64,000 bases of DNA, taken from positions 4,757,001 to 4,821,000 of the forward strand of contig JAWRVZ010000016.1 of NCBI GenBank assembly GCA_037043235.1, given 5' to 3'. The DNA is from Rhodeus uyekii. Taxonomy: Eukaryota; Chordata; Actinopteri; Cypriniformes; Acheilognathidae. Shown one piece after another: positions 52,192-63,534 of the stretch (positions are counted from its first letter, which is position 1; each line of letters starts with the position of its first letter). The translations under genes were made by a program, and so were the position numbers. The notes under the pieces are model-generated. The model made no database searches. It saw nothing but the letters and a program-made list of their open reading frames with translations, and was not told the DNA's origin.

Positions 52192-55100
52192 ATATATGCA
52201 AAAATATGCTAGTGGTCCAAAAACAGTGACATGAGGATGAAAATCAGAAACTCCAGTATTCTTAGGGAAACAAACATATTTGATACCTTAATAACCCTTC
52301 TCTACAATGCAGCAATAGGGAAGATAAAATCTTATCAGGCCTTAGAGAAAAATCACTTTGATCGAGAACCCTCCAGAAATGTAACGTACATCACATTGTG
52401 CCCAACAAAAGCCCAGAAATAACCTGTTAATTGGGCTAGCTCTCAGATAAGCCCACACAGCATTTATGTTAATATTAACTTGAAAAAACAAAATATTAGG
52501 CAAACTCTTAGTTGTCTATAGCAATGGAGCACTTTGTAAACTGGACACCGTGATGTACGTTACACATGAAATAACTGAGCCACAAACATTTATCTTAAAA
52601 GAATACAACTGTACTAAAATTATTCAAAATACATTTATGACATTCAAATGATCTCAAACAACATCTCATTTGATCTTTGCTCTAATTTTTTTCTAATTTT
52701 CAGTGTGATTATGATGGAGTGAAATAATGTACAAAAGTGCGGTGAGAAAAGTAACGGGTACCACGTGACAAATCCATTCAATGAATACATTGTGATGTAC
52801 GGAACATGGTTAAAAATGTCACTTATTTCAATATTTGATAACTCTGAACCCTGGTACATGAGCATCCTATACGATATCTATATCCTAGTCTTGTTTAATG
52901 ATAAAATATAAAATTAATGATAAAGTCGGGAATTATAGAAAACAATGTCTGAACGCATTCATCAGAATCGGACATGATCTCCATTTTAGTGCATAGAAAT
53001 CATCTGAAACCCTGCATTGTTCTAGGCCAAATTTATACTCTTAATGAATACTCTCAATCTGTTCACTTACCTTACAATGTAACAATCCCGCGAAAGAATC
53101 AAAGATTTCGGTGAAATATTCGATTGTTTATGCTGGAAAAATCGGCGTAACGTTCTCACATGTATACACGTGAACAAGACACGAAAGCCAATTTCCACAG
53201 TGTAAAGGTCAGATGACGTAATACGTTTTGTTTACGTGTGTCACTCGGGAAATCCACGTGGGTGGTTTATCCAGAGAGCATCTCGGGTCATGATCGCTTC
53301 TTCTGACGATTTTATAACAGTTTGAACGTTCATCACAAAACTGGACACGAAGGTACCGGCTTCATTTAGTTCATCAGTAGATCGTAGCAGTATTGTTTAA
53401 CAATAAAAGTTGAATAATGAATGTTTAGACATATAAATTCTTTAATTATCACGATTAGCACAAATTATTTTTGTCTGTACGATCAGGATTTTACACACTT
53501 TGAACGTACATCACAGCACCGGACACGATGGGTGATGTATGTTACGCGATTTTCAAAATCATTTTTCTCAAAGAAGGGGATATTTTTCGGCAAAAAACAG
53601 CTTGACGATGGTTAGATTGTATAACTTCCCTAACAAATAAATCAAAACATTTGGGGAATACAAGCATTTTGTGAGGGGAAAAAGTAGGAGTTTTTGTACA
53701 TGGCGTACAAAACCACAAAACCACGGACTGGGACATGTTCAAACAGGCTGCAACCTACCATAACACCGTAGACCTCCAGGAGTACTCTGAGACTGTTACT
53801 TCTTACATCAACAACTGCATTGAGGATGTAACAGTCACAAAGACCATCACCATCTGGCCCAACCAAAAACCGTGGCTGACAGGGAATGTCTACAGTCTTC
53901 TGAAGACGCGTAACGCTGCCTTCAGAGCTGGAGATGAGGTGGGCCTGAGGACAGCAAGGGCCAACCTGTCACGCGGCATCAGGAAGGCTAAGAGACAGTA
54001 CTCCAGGAGGATAGCCCACTGTTTCAGCGACAGCAGAGACTCAAGGAGTCTGTGGCAGGGGATTCAGACCCTCACGGACTACAAACCCCCTGCACGGACG
54101 TGTGACAGCACCACCCCCCTACTGAATGAGCTGAACACCTTCGCTCGCTTTGAGGCACACAACAGCACCACTGCACAGAAGTCACCACCTCCTCCCGATG
54201 ACCAGATGTTGACACTGCCCAGGGCGCACGCAAAGCTCCGGGTCCTGACAACATTCCTGGTCGTGTATTTAGAGACTGTGCAGAGGAACTCGCTGATGTC
54301 TTCACAGACATCTTCAACATCTCCCTGAGTCAAGCTGTTGTCCCCACATGCTTCAAAGCAACCACCATCATTCCTGTCCCTAAAAAATCATCTCCATCCT
54401 GCTTCAATGACTACCGCCCAGTCGCACTTACCCCCATCCTTATGAAGTGCTTTGAGCGGCTAGTCATGCACCACATTAAATCTGTCCTCCCCCCCTCCCT
54501 GGACCCCCACCAATTTGCATACCGGTCAAAACGCTCGACCGATGACGCCATTGCCACTGCTGTCCATTCAGCACTCACACATCTGGACAAAAAAGACACA
54601 TATGTCAGAATGCTGTTCATTGATTTTAGTTCAGCTTTCAATACAATCATCCCTCAACAGCTCACCCAAAAACTGTCTCAGCTGGGACTCAGCACTTCGC
54701 TGTGCAACTGGCTGCTGGACTTCCTGACGGGAAGACCTCAGGCAGTACGGGTCGGCAGTAACACATCCAGCTCCATCATTATGAACACTGGAGCCCCTCA
54801 GGGTTGTGTGTTGAGCCCCCTCCTCTTCACTCTGCTGACCCATGACTGCACACCCATACACAACAGCAATCTCTTCATCAAGTTTGCGGATGACACGACT
54901 GTAGTTGGTCTCATCACCAACGGCGATGAGACAAACTTCAGGAGTGAGGTGAGCCACCTGGTCAGGTGGTGCGGCGACAACAATCTCTCTCTGAACGTGG
55001 AGAAGACGAAGGAGATTGTTGTTGACTTCAGGAGAATGCACACCCAGCACCCTCCTCTGACCATCAACGGTGCGACCGTGGAAAGAGTGAGGAGCACCAA

Positions 55101-55509
55101 ATTTCTGGGTGTGCATATCACAGAAGACCTCTCCTGGACCACCAACACCACAGCACTGACCAAGAAAGCACAGCAGCGACTCTACTTTCTCCGCAGGCTG
55201 AGAAGAGCCGGAGTCCCAGCCCCCATCATGCACACCTTCTACAGAGGCACCATCGAGAGCATTCTGACCAGCTGCATCACTGTGTGGTATGGCGCATGCA
55301 ACACATCCTGCCGAAAAGCACTTCAGCGCATTGTGAGAGCAGCTGAGAAGATCGTTGGTGTCTCTCTCCAACCCCTCCAGGATATTTATAACTCCCGCCT
55401 CTCCCGCAAAGCCCTCATCATTGCGAGAGACCCCTCCCACCCATCCCAGAGCCTCTTCAGTCTGCTGCCATCAGGGAGGAGACTTTTTATTTTATCTATT
55501 ATTATTTAT

Positions 55510-55541
<32 letters not shown>

Positions 55542-55930
55542 TTTTGGTGTTGTTGATATATATATATATTTTGTTGCTGTTGTTACTGTTAATGTAACCT
55601 GGTTGCACCTTGGGTCTGAGAGTTACAGAATTTCAATTCTCTGTATGTATGTGCTGTATATATTGCAGAATTGACAATAAAGCTGACTTTGACTTTGACT
55701 TTGACAATGTCACGCTCGGTGCTTCAAAATTTGTCCAGTTTTGGGTATCAAATGTGCTACAAAATCCACCGTTCAAAATGTATCATCATAATTTTATCAA
55801 AACTATCTCTACTGTGTATATTGAAGACATTTATTGTAATTTTACCCTGTGGCTCATGTGATTTGTGAATTTATTAGTCACCGAACTCTAAGAGCCTAGG
55901 GGGGGACCACTAGCGTATTTTTGCATATAT
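52192..55930. mobile_element. Unnamed DNA transposon, 27-bp TIRs, split by a LINE
   Basis: The left end ATATATGCAAAAATATGCTA plus GTGGTCC (52192-52218) matches the complement of the right end (55904-55930) at 26 of 27 bases. The sequence ACTTTT stands directly outside both ends (52186-52191 and 55931-55936), an apparent 6-bp target duplication. Inside are several copies, in both orientations, of a motif close to TGATGTACGTTAC, often paired with CYGGACACGA. A LINE occupies 53715-55704; without it the element is about 1.75 kb and has no recognisable transposase. Confidence 0.7.
53715..55704 (+). pseudogene. L2-clade LINE, 5' truncated, ORF2 reverse transcriptase
   Basis: From about 53715 one reads WDMFKQAATYHNTVDLQEY, the pre-RT region, ending in a frameshift and small deletion near 54235. 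The RT follows in one long frame: CFNDYRPVALTPILMKCFER, motif A FIDFSSAFNTIIP, motif B GAPQGCVLSPLLF, motif C FADDTTVV, then STKFLGVHITEDLSW and CRKALQRIVRAAEKIVG. After LLPSGRRLF the end is replaced by TA-rich sequence. The 3' tail is GACAATAAAGCTGAC and (TTTGAC)n, 55673-55704. It has no endonuclease and is inactive. Confidence 0.9.
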
Positions 55931-55936
55931 ACTTTT

Positions 55937-57862
55937 TTTTTTAAATTAGTTTAATTGTCAGTATTTAAAATAAACACATTTCTTAGCTTTATGAAATTGA
56001 CTCTTAAAAACACTAGTCTAAAATTTATTTTCTCATTTTATGCAGAAACTTGTATGCAGAAACCTATCATAAATCACAATTTTCTCATTGTTCTGCTTAT
56101 GCAAAACTCTAGGACATTGCAGATGTTAAATTAAACCCAACTTTTTGTTAAAATTAGCAGCAGATGCTTTCATAATAGTTTGAGAGTTGAATATAATGAT
56201 TTTTAGAAAATCAATCAAAACTAATCATGAACTGTTCACACTTGACTCAAGATTATAAATCTACAGATTATAAGTCTGACAGGGATAATTCACCTAATAA
56301 TGAACATACAGTATGTGCGCATGATTGTTAGGATATAGAAAAATTAGGATAAAGAAAAATACAATGTTAAAAGTATTAATTTTGTTCCTTATAAATGTAA
56401 AAGTATTATCTTTTAACAGAACTCAATACAGATTCCCCAAAAAATACTTAAGTATATAGTGAAGCACTGTCACTTAATTTACTTTACACGTCTGTTCATA
56501 CAGTATGAATGAATGTGAAGTATGTAGAGTAACAATATTGTGTGAATCTTCATGAAAACTAGTATGTATATTATGCTAACTAGTCAAATACTCTTGATAT
56601 CTCTACTCGGGTCTTGTAAGCAGTCCAATTAGCACATACAGTCGTACAAACACTGCTGTAAAAATATGCAACTGTATCTTGTTGTTTCCACAGAAATAAG
56701 TTTAGTTTACCATTCTTATGCAATACAAATTCTTGTGTATTATGGTATCATTAACAGTTTTTTTCCCTGAATGTTTCGGTTGTTGATGGATTAAAATCTC
56801 ACATTATTACTCTGCTTTCTGAATAAATTCTGAGTGGTCAATCGTAGCACTCTTTGATGAAATGCATAAGGAATAATTGAATGAAGGAATGTTGAATCTC
56901 TGTTAATATGATATGTGTGAGATATGATATGTTTCTTTACTACTGATTGTGTTACTGTTACTGACAACAAGATAACACACTGTTGTGTGTGTGTGTGTGT
57001 GCGTGTGTGTGTGTATGAGATAGAGAGAGAAAGCAGGAAGAGGGGATGTGCTTTCTGAAGATAAAAGTAATTTAGAGAAAAAAAATTGGAAATTGTTTAT
57101 TTGCTCTGGCCAATATCTTTGTTTTTTCTGGGTCTTTGCTGTGGCAGCCTATACAGCTCTTTGAAATAGCTGATATTATTTGGCAAAGTGAAATGAAACT
57201 GTAATGCGGTCCAGATCTGGAGCTGCTTCACAGCCACACAGTAATCGAAACGTATCAGAGAATCAGAATCAAGCTTTATCATCAGTGCTTTATCATTTTT
57301 TTGTGATCTCCAACATTGTTCTACTTCCGCATCGCTCATGTCACTCTTATTGTACTTACATAAATAAATAAATAAATGAACATGAAGTATTGTTTTGGGG
57401 TGAAATTATTTATTCATAAGTAAGCATATAATAAGCAGGATAATATAGGGCAGGGTTTCCCAAACAGTTTGCGAGGGAACTGCGGGAGGTGTAAATTGAT
57501 GAATAATAAATAATTATGTCCAGTGTAAATGAATGAGGCTGCATGATGTACATGTAGTGCGATTGTCAGATCAAAGGCGATTTAATTATCTGTATAGTCT
57601 GATCCTCTCCATGTTTCAAAATGAAATTCACATAAAATGTCTGCGTGTTCTGAGTTTAATGTGCATTTGGGAACTCAATAGACTCACTTTATTTACATAT
57701 TTGCATCATTTCCAATATTTTCATGGGCAGAAGTTTATTATGGAATAGTAACTGCTGAAGTAAATGAATAAATATACAAAGAAATGTCAAAAAAATATAT
57801 ATAAATATACAAGGAAATGTAAAAAACAAAAAACTATTTATAGTTTTATTTCATTTTTTATA
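55937..57862. other. PIGK intron 10, no gene seen
   Basis: It has (TG)n followed by GA repeats (56983-57032). At 57255-57300 AATCAGAATCAAGCTTTATC may be the minus-strand 3' tail of another L2-like LINE. Nothing else was recognised. Confidence 0.4.
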
Positions 57863-58668
57863 CAGTAATACCTTGAGATACGAACATAATTCGTTCCAGG
57901 ACCGAGCTCGTAACTAAAATCATTTTTTCCCATAAGAAATAACAGAAAAAAAAATCTGTTCCGTCCCTCTAAAAAAAGTCCCTTATTAGTGCTAATAACA
58001 ATGGAAAATGTTTTTAATTGCCATAGAGAGACACACACAATTTTTTGTCGTATATTCCTGTGATATAAAATAAAATGTGGTTTTAATTATGAGTTCATAC
58101 CTTCGAGACATACGATACAGTAGCGGCTAATGGCGACATGTCAGGAGGAGGAGGGAGGGATAACGTAGATAACGCAAACAATACGGAAGTGTAGTGTTTC
58201 TTCCCGTGTAGTGTATTGGACAGACTACACGCATTTGAAACTTAACACTTAATATTCATCTATTGTATTAATTGCCTGCTCTTTTAAGGCTGTTGTTCAG
58301 CCAAACAAACTTTGTTTATAATGTTTTCATGTGACCACTGTAAAGCTGCTTTGAAACAATCTGTATTGTAAAAAGTGCTATATAAATAAAGGTGACTGGA
58401 CAATAAAATGTAGCCTCAGAACCTCGTATTTATTGTTATTGAACACGCATAACTCGTGTTGCGGCCATCTTAATACTCGTGAATCACTCGTCGCCCCCGG
58501 TAACCTCCCGCTATAGAACCAAGGTGGCTCTAGTGGAGATCATACGCAATCATAAGCTGCTCGTATCTCAATTATTTACTCAGATCTCAAAGCAAAAAAT
58601 TGCTCAAAGGCTTGCTCGTATCTCGAAATACTCGTATGTCAGGATGCTCGTTTCTCAAGGTAATACTA
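57863..58668. mobile_element. Pogo/Tigger-like non-autonomous element, copy D
   Basis: 806 bp flanked by TA. The left end CAGTAATACCTTGAGATACG is followed by AATTCGTTCCAGGACCGAGC. The right end carries CTCGTATCTC-type motifs and TCTCAAGGTAATACTA with a mutated last base. Internally related to copies A-C; no transposase. Confidence 0.75.
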
Positions 58669-59098
58669 TATATAATTGCATTTTTTCCCCACGTTTATTT
58701 ATTTTTGCATTTATTTTTATATATATATATGTGTTTGTCCACATTTATTTATTCACACATTTATTTATATATACATCTATTTGTGTGTACGCTAATGAGG
58801 GGTGGGAGTTTAACCTCAGACATGGCAACCACGCTTTGGGGCAGTGCTGAAGCTTTGAGGCCACAGTGACAACTTGACCAAACACTGACATGCCTTTGCA
58901 AATCACACAGGGAATGAATGACTTGGAGATGGGCAATATGGCCGAAGTCTTATATTTCGGTTCAAGTCATTAACTAACACCCTAATAGGGTGACCGTACT
59001 TATTCTTTATTCTGGACATGGCCATAAAACATTGTCCGCTCGGGATTTCTAAAATGTCTTTGCACAGATTAAAAGAAGCAGCATCTTCAACAGACCTG

Positions 59099-59392
59099 CG
59101 GTCTCATTTATAAAGCTGTGCGTAGGATCACTACTAGAAGTTTACGTGCGCCCAAAAGCCAAAAATGCTATACGGCAAAAAATATTCAGATTTATAAAAC
59201 CGTGTGTATGCACACCTGTCAGGAACATTCCCTTTGTAAATCGCAGATGCCACGGGTCAAAGTTTGCTTAAATGTGCACACATTCTCCCATCAAGTTGTT
59301 TTTTAAAGATCACAACCTTTGCGTGGAAACTGGCGTACGTACGTTTCCAGTCCCGTTTTGTGCGTACGCACGCTTTATAAATGAGACCCCTG
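59099..59392. mobile_element. MITE with inverted ends GGTCTCATTTATAAAGC
   Basis: The left end CGGTCTCATTTATAAAGCTG and the complement of the right end (GGGGTCTCATTTATAAAGCG) are inverted copies. It is about 290 bp and non-coding. The interior is rich in GTRCGTACG-like palindromes. Confidence 0.7.
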
Positions 59393-60520
59393 ATAACAGA
59401 TACTTAGACATGGAAACTGGGACAAGCCATTCTCAAAATATTTTGGCTTCAGTCGTACGGTTTGTTTGTGAACATATTTAACAGATTCGTTGAAAAGAAT
59501 CAGCTGGTCCATGAATCAGACACCGCCATCGTGTCTCGGAGCAGGTAACGATTTATTCGGTTCAAAACAAGGAATGACGTGTTTTTGAGATGCAGTGGAG
59601 TAAAAGTAAACATTTCTCAAAATAAAAACACTCTAGTAAAGTACAGATACTTGAAATATGTGCTTGCGTACAGAAATAAAGTAAAAAATACTTTGTTACT
59701 GTCCACCACTGGTTACTATTACCTGACATCAAATATTGAATATTGAAATATTATTTTATAATCTTAAATATTTTGGCTTGCAAAAAAGTGTGGGAACCCC
59801 TGAAATAGTCAGTTATGATTGTCTCAGTACCCGTCCTGCTCATCCTGTCCAGGTTTATTTGGCAAATAATTACCAGCTCACCAGTTTTAACTTGTTCCTG
59901 GGGTTTTCTGGGTAGTTACTTCGTGGAACAAGTCAAAAGACTCTTTGATATTCTGATCTCTCGCATTCCTCCTGCAATGTCTGGTATTTTTCACCGTTTC
60001 ATCATTCGCCAGGTGAAAACGTCTGATCCCATGACCGAGAGTCCCTTATTTGTGAGTGCGGTCCAAACATGGTGATTAACCCGACTTTTCAAGTGCTAAT
60101 AATCTCTGAATAATCCCTCTCCAACTTCCTTTTCCTCATTATGGTGCCTCAAGTTAACTCCAGCTCAGTTCCTCGACTGCTCCCGGAGGTAGACTGAGCA
60201 GTCTGTCAGAGTCAATCCATCAGTCCGCATTCAGCCATGTGAGAATCCCCCTCATGTACAGTCCTCACCCTCCCATTTCCCTCTTACTTGCGGAGGTTAA
60301 CTACCTCAGCACTCAGGACGTCTCCTCCGCTGTCCTCCACACTCAGCTGCAATGTATTATGCAGATGAAGGACACTCATTATTGCCATCCTCATCATTAT
60401 GACACTCATTATTGCCAAAAGATGTAGTCTTTCAGCATGTGAATATGGTGAGTATAAAATAAAAATAAATGTTAGGAAAGTGCAAGTGTGCTGATGTCAT
60501 GATGGGGAAAAACACATTTA
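59393..60520. other. PIGK intron 10, nothing recognised
   Basis: The stretch 59815-60430 is less AT-rich and open in one frame for short lengths, but matches no family I know. Confidence 0.35.
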
Positions 60521-60590
60521 AAAGGATAGTTCACTCAAAAATGAAAAATCTGTCTGACTTTCCTTCTTCTGTTGAACATCTAAGAAGATG

Positions 60591-61366
60591 CAGTGGAACC
60601 CACTTATCTCGACCTCGGTTAACTTGCCAACCCTGTTTTGTAGACGTTTTTGAAGTGGAACCGCCAAACTCTTTGTCTTAGCATTTTCTTATCAGTTATG
60701 TTGCCGCAGAAGAACTTGCGCATAAATCAAGCTTTACAGATGCTATCTTGGAAGAGGCGCAGGAGTTTGCCTTCACTGTCCAGGAATTCCCAGATTATAT
60801 TGATATCGACAAATACATCGTTACTGACAGAAGCTTAGAAGCATTTGTTTTCAAGCAGACCGTTAAAGGCAAAAAGCAACAAAGCATTTTAGAGTTTGTA
60901 AAGAAACCATAGTAACCGCGTCTGCAATACTTTCAGAACTGTGTCCGAGCGAAATGACTGTTATGAGTGAATGTGTTTATGTGTGTTGTGACTGTGTTTA
61001 CACTGTGAGCAAAATTGTGTTTGCAATGTTGTAGAATATAATTAAAGGTTTGTATCGAGAATCGAAGGTGTTTTTTTAAAACACTCTCCTCCCTGCGCGC
61101 GCTCACACCAGAACAGCGTGCACAGAACTACATACACCGTCTTAAGGTTTATTCCCAACATATAGTAGTCGTTACAATTTCTTTTGTTAGTTGCTGCACA
61201 TATGCCTTTTGTTGTTAGCAAACATATACAGTGTATGTACATTTTTATAGCATGCCGATCGCTTCATCAAATAAATCGCCATATTGGCTTTTGGTTATCT
61301 CGATCATTGGTTGTCTCAACGCTTTTTTGCAACCCCCGAGGCCGTCGACATAACTGGGTTCCACTG
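60591..61366 (+). mobile_element. Pogo/Tigger-like element with transposase tail
   Basis: 776 bp with inverted ends CAGTGGAACCCACTTATCTC and, on the complement of the right side, CAGTGGAACCCAGTTATGTC. TA follows on the right (61367) and TG, a mutated TA, precedes on the left. It keeps the 3' end of a transposase frame and is otherwise deleted. Confidence 0.8.
60682..60912 (+). pseudogene. C-terminal remnant of a pogo/Tigger transposase
   Basis: The open frame ends at TAG 60910-60912. It reads YVAAEELAHKSSFTDAILEE, an acidic stretch EFPDYIDIDKYIV, then KQTVKGKKQQSILEFVKKP. An acidic tail ending in a Q-x-S-I-x-x-F motif is usual at the C-terminus of Tigger-like transposases. The DNA-binding and DDE parts are gone. 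Confidence 0.55.
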
Positions 61367-62164
61367 TATTTTGAAGATTGTTTGTAACCAAACAGTTGAC
61401 GTATCCCCCCCCCTTCTATCACTGTTTAAACTACATTTTTGAACATTTTCTTGATTTATTTATTTATTACTCTTATTTGTCATTGACCCCATGATAGGCC
61501 CCATTTAGTTCGTCACACAAACAATTTCATGGCTTCAGAAGACTATAGCGCACAGTGTATACTGACCTTTCATGGTGCTTTATCTTCCTTTTTTTGTAGC
61601 ATTTCAACTTTTTAGTCTGTTTTCCCATTTACTTTTATTGGAAGAGACTGACAAGAGCATTTTTCAACATTTCTCTTTTTGTGTTCCACAAAAAATGAAA
61701 CTCATATACAAAATGAGAGTGAACACTTTCCCCAAAGCTGTGTCTCACACAAGCCCCTTTTCCCGGGATCCTGTGGGTGGCGGCGTCCGCGAGTCAGGTT
61801 ATGTGCACTCCGGTGGACAGTGTGTACGTACATCCGCCTAATTTCTAGGTCAGTGTTGAGTCGGGCCCGGGGGTGTCTCTCTATTTCGGTTGATAATGAA
61901 GGTCTGCAGTGAAACAGTGATGTTCAGCTACAATGCAGGCAAAGCCTGGAAGAAACTCTTGTAACATAATTGGAAAAGTTATGAGCACTCTCTTTTCAGA
62001 GGTTAAAGTTTTCTTTTCAGTAGAATATTCAGCCTGCATTAGCATATAAATGCACGTCTGGTGATGCATGTTTAATGGTGAGTGATTTAAATGGATAATA
62101 TTCATACACAAAGTGATGATGTAGCTGTAAATGTGCAAACACTGACTGAAGCAGATGAGTTCTG

Positions 62165-62960
62165 ATGTGCGTCTGTCTTTCTTTCGCTTTTCTTTTCATT
62201 TATACTGTATGTTTGCTTGCAAGTGCTCGTTCTTCCATTTGCTCGATCATTCTCTTCTTTGTGCTTTCATTAATTTTTTTTTATTTGCTCTTTCTTTTAT
62301 TCTCTAGGTCTCTTTTTCTTCTTTTATTATTTTCCGCTTGTTTATTCTTTTTTCACATTCGTTCATTCATTTGTTTGAGTGGTGATGTGTTCGTCCAATT
62401 TGTCTTTCTTTCTTTTGTTTGATCTTTCTTTTGTTTGACCTTTCTTTTCTTTTGTCCTGATTTTCTTTCATACCATTCATTTATTTATTCACTTGGACCA
62501 TTCCCTCTTCTCTTGGCAAATTTTTTTTCTTTTTTTTTTTTGTTTGCGCTATTTCAATCAATAAACGTTTTCATTCTCTCTTTTTTTTTTTTTTTACTTT
62601 CACTTTCATTCATTTTTCTCTTCATTTGTGCTCTTGGCCATTTTTGATTCCATTTGCCCGATCAGTCTCTCTTTTTCTTAAATTTCTTTGTTTGTTCTTC
62701 TGTTCAATGTTTTGTGCTTTATTTTACTTGCTCATTCTGTTTGCTTGAACGTCAGGGGTTTTTTCTATTGTTTTTTCTTCATTCATTAATTAATTTGAGC
62801 ATTCACTCTTTTTTGTTAGTTTTATTCTGTTCATTATTTTTTGATCACTTGGTCTTTCATTCTTGATATTTATTCTTTCAGTTTTTCTTTCCATTTCTCT
62901 CATTTGTTCACTTTTTCTGTTCTTCATTCTTTCCTTTCCTTTTATCTCTTTCTTTGTCCA
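62165..62960. repeat. Long pyrimidine-rich tract
   Basis: For about 800 bp the plus strand is strongly enriched in T and C (CTTTCTTTCGCTTTTCTTTT, TTCATTCATTT-type strings), with few purines. The Phe/Leu/Ser-rich open frames here result from this composition and are not genes. Confidence 0.8.
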
Positions 62961-63255
62961 CGTTCATACAGCGACAGAATGCGTAATTTATAGTATTTAT
63001 CCTTTTACCCTTTACTTTATTTGCTAGAATTGCCAGTTTACATCTCGCAAACTCACAGTTGCTAGTTATGTCACACTTGTGAGATGTAAACTTGCTAATG
63101 TGAGAACATGTCAATTGTGAGCTGATTGTCTTCCTCTCTCAGTATTGATTGAAGGTGTGTTGTTGGTAATAATATTTGCTGTCTGGATTGTGTAACAGAT
63201 GTAGTAAGAGATGTAGATGCAGTAAGTGTGGTGCAGGTAAACCTCACTCCGCTGT

Positions 63256-63345
63256 CCTCAAGAGGATCTTGTTAGTGCGCCCGCCTCCCATGCTGGAGAC
63301 CACAGTTAGAGTCCCGTTCATTTAAACAAGGAAGGGTTCCAGTTA
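63256..63345 (+). mobile_element. tRNA-derived SINE head
   Basis: GTTAGTGCGCCCGCCTCCCA then TGCTGGAGACC and GTTAGAGTCCC. The layout is that of an A box and B box of a fish tRNA-like SINE, with the B box mutated from GTTCGAGTCCC. It is not a functional tRNA: no intact arms or acceptor stem. Confidence 0.6.
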
Positions 63346-63534
63346 TACTTCCACTTCAGTAACAAACTGTTCTGAAATTCTGCCTCTCAGGATTGGTCGC
63401 TTGTCTGTCTGCCAGTTTCTCTATATCTGACTAAACATGTTATTTGACCGTAAACACAAATTAATAATAAAATAGAACAAAATATCTGATCATCCTCCAT
63501 AATGCAGTTGCTATACATTTTCATCTGTAAAAAT

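Larger units (their letters stand above)
60521..61710. mobile_element. 8690-type repeat, interrupted by a pogo-like element
   Basis: The left piece AAAGGATAGTTCACTCAAAA then ATGAAAAATC runs to AAGAAGA at 60588. The right piece resumes TTTTGAAGATTGTTTGTAAC then CAAACAGTTGAC at 61369. Together they read as the usual uninterrupted repeat. Confidence 0.65.

Noticed and set aside
54631..55440. A 269-codon minus-strand frame
   Set aside because: It is the antisense shadow of the LINE reverse transcriptase.
53735..55674. The long RT frame as a host gene
   Set aside because: Motifs, frameshift, 5' truncation and (TTTGAC)n tail show a dead LINE copy.
62165..62866. Three Phe/Leu/Ser-rich frames resembling membrane proteins
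   Set aside because: They come from the pyrimidine-rich tract and have no other support.
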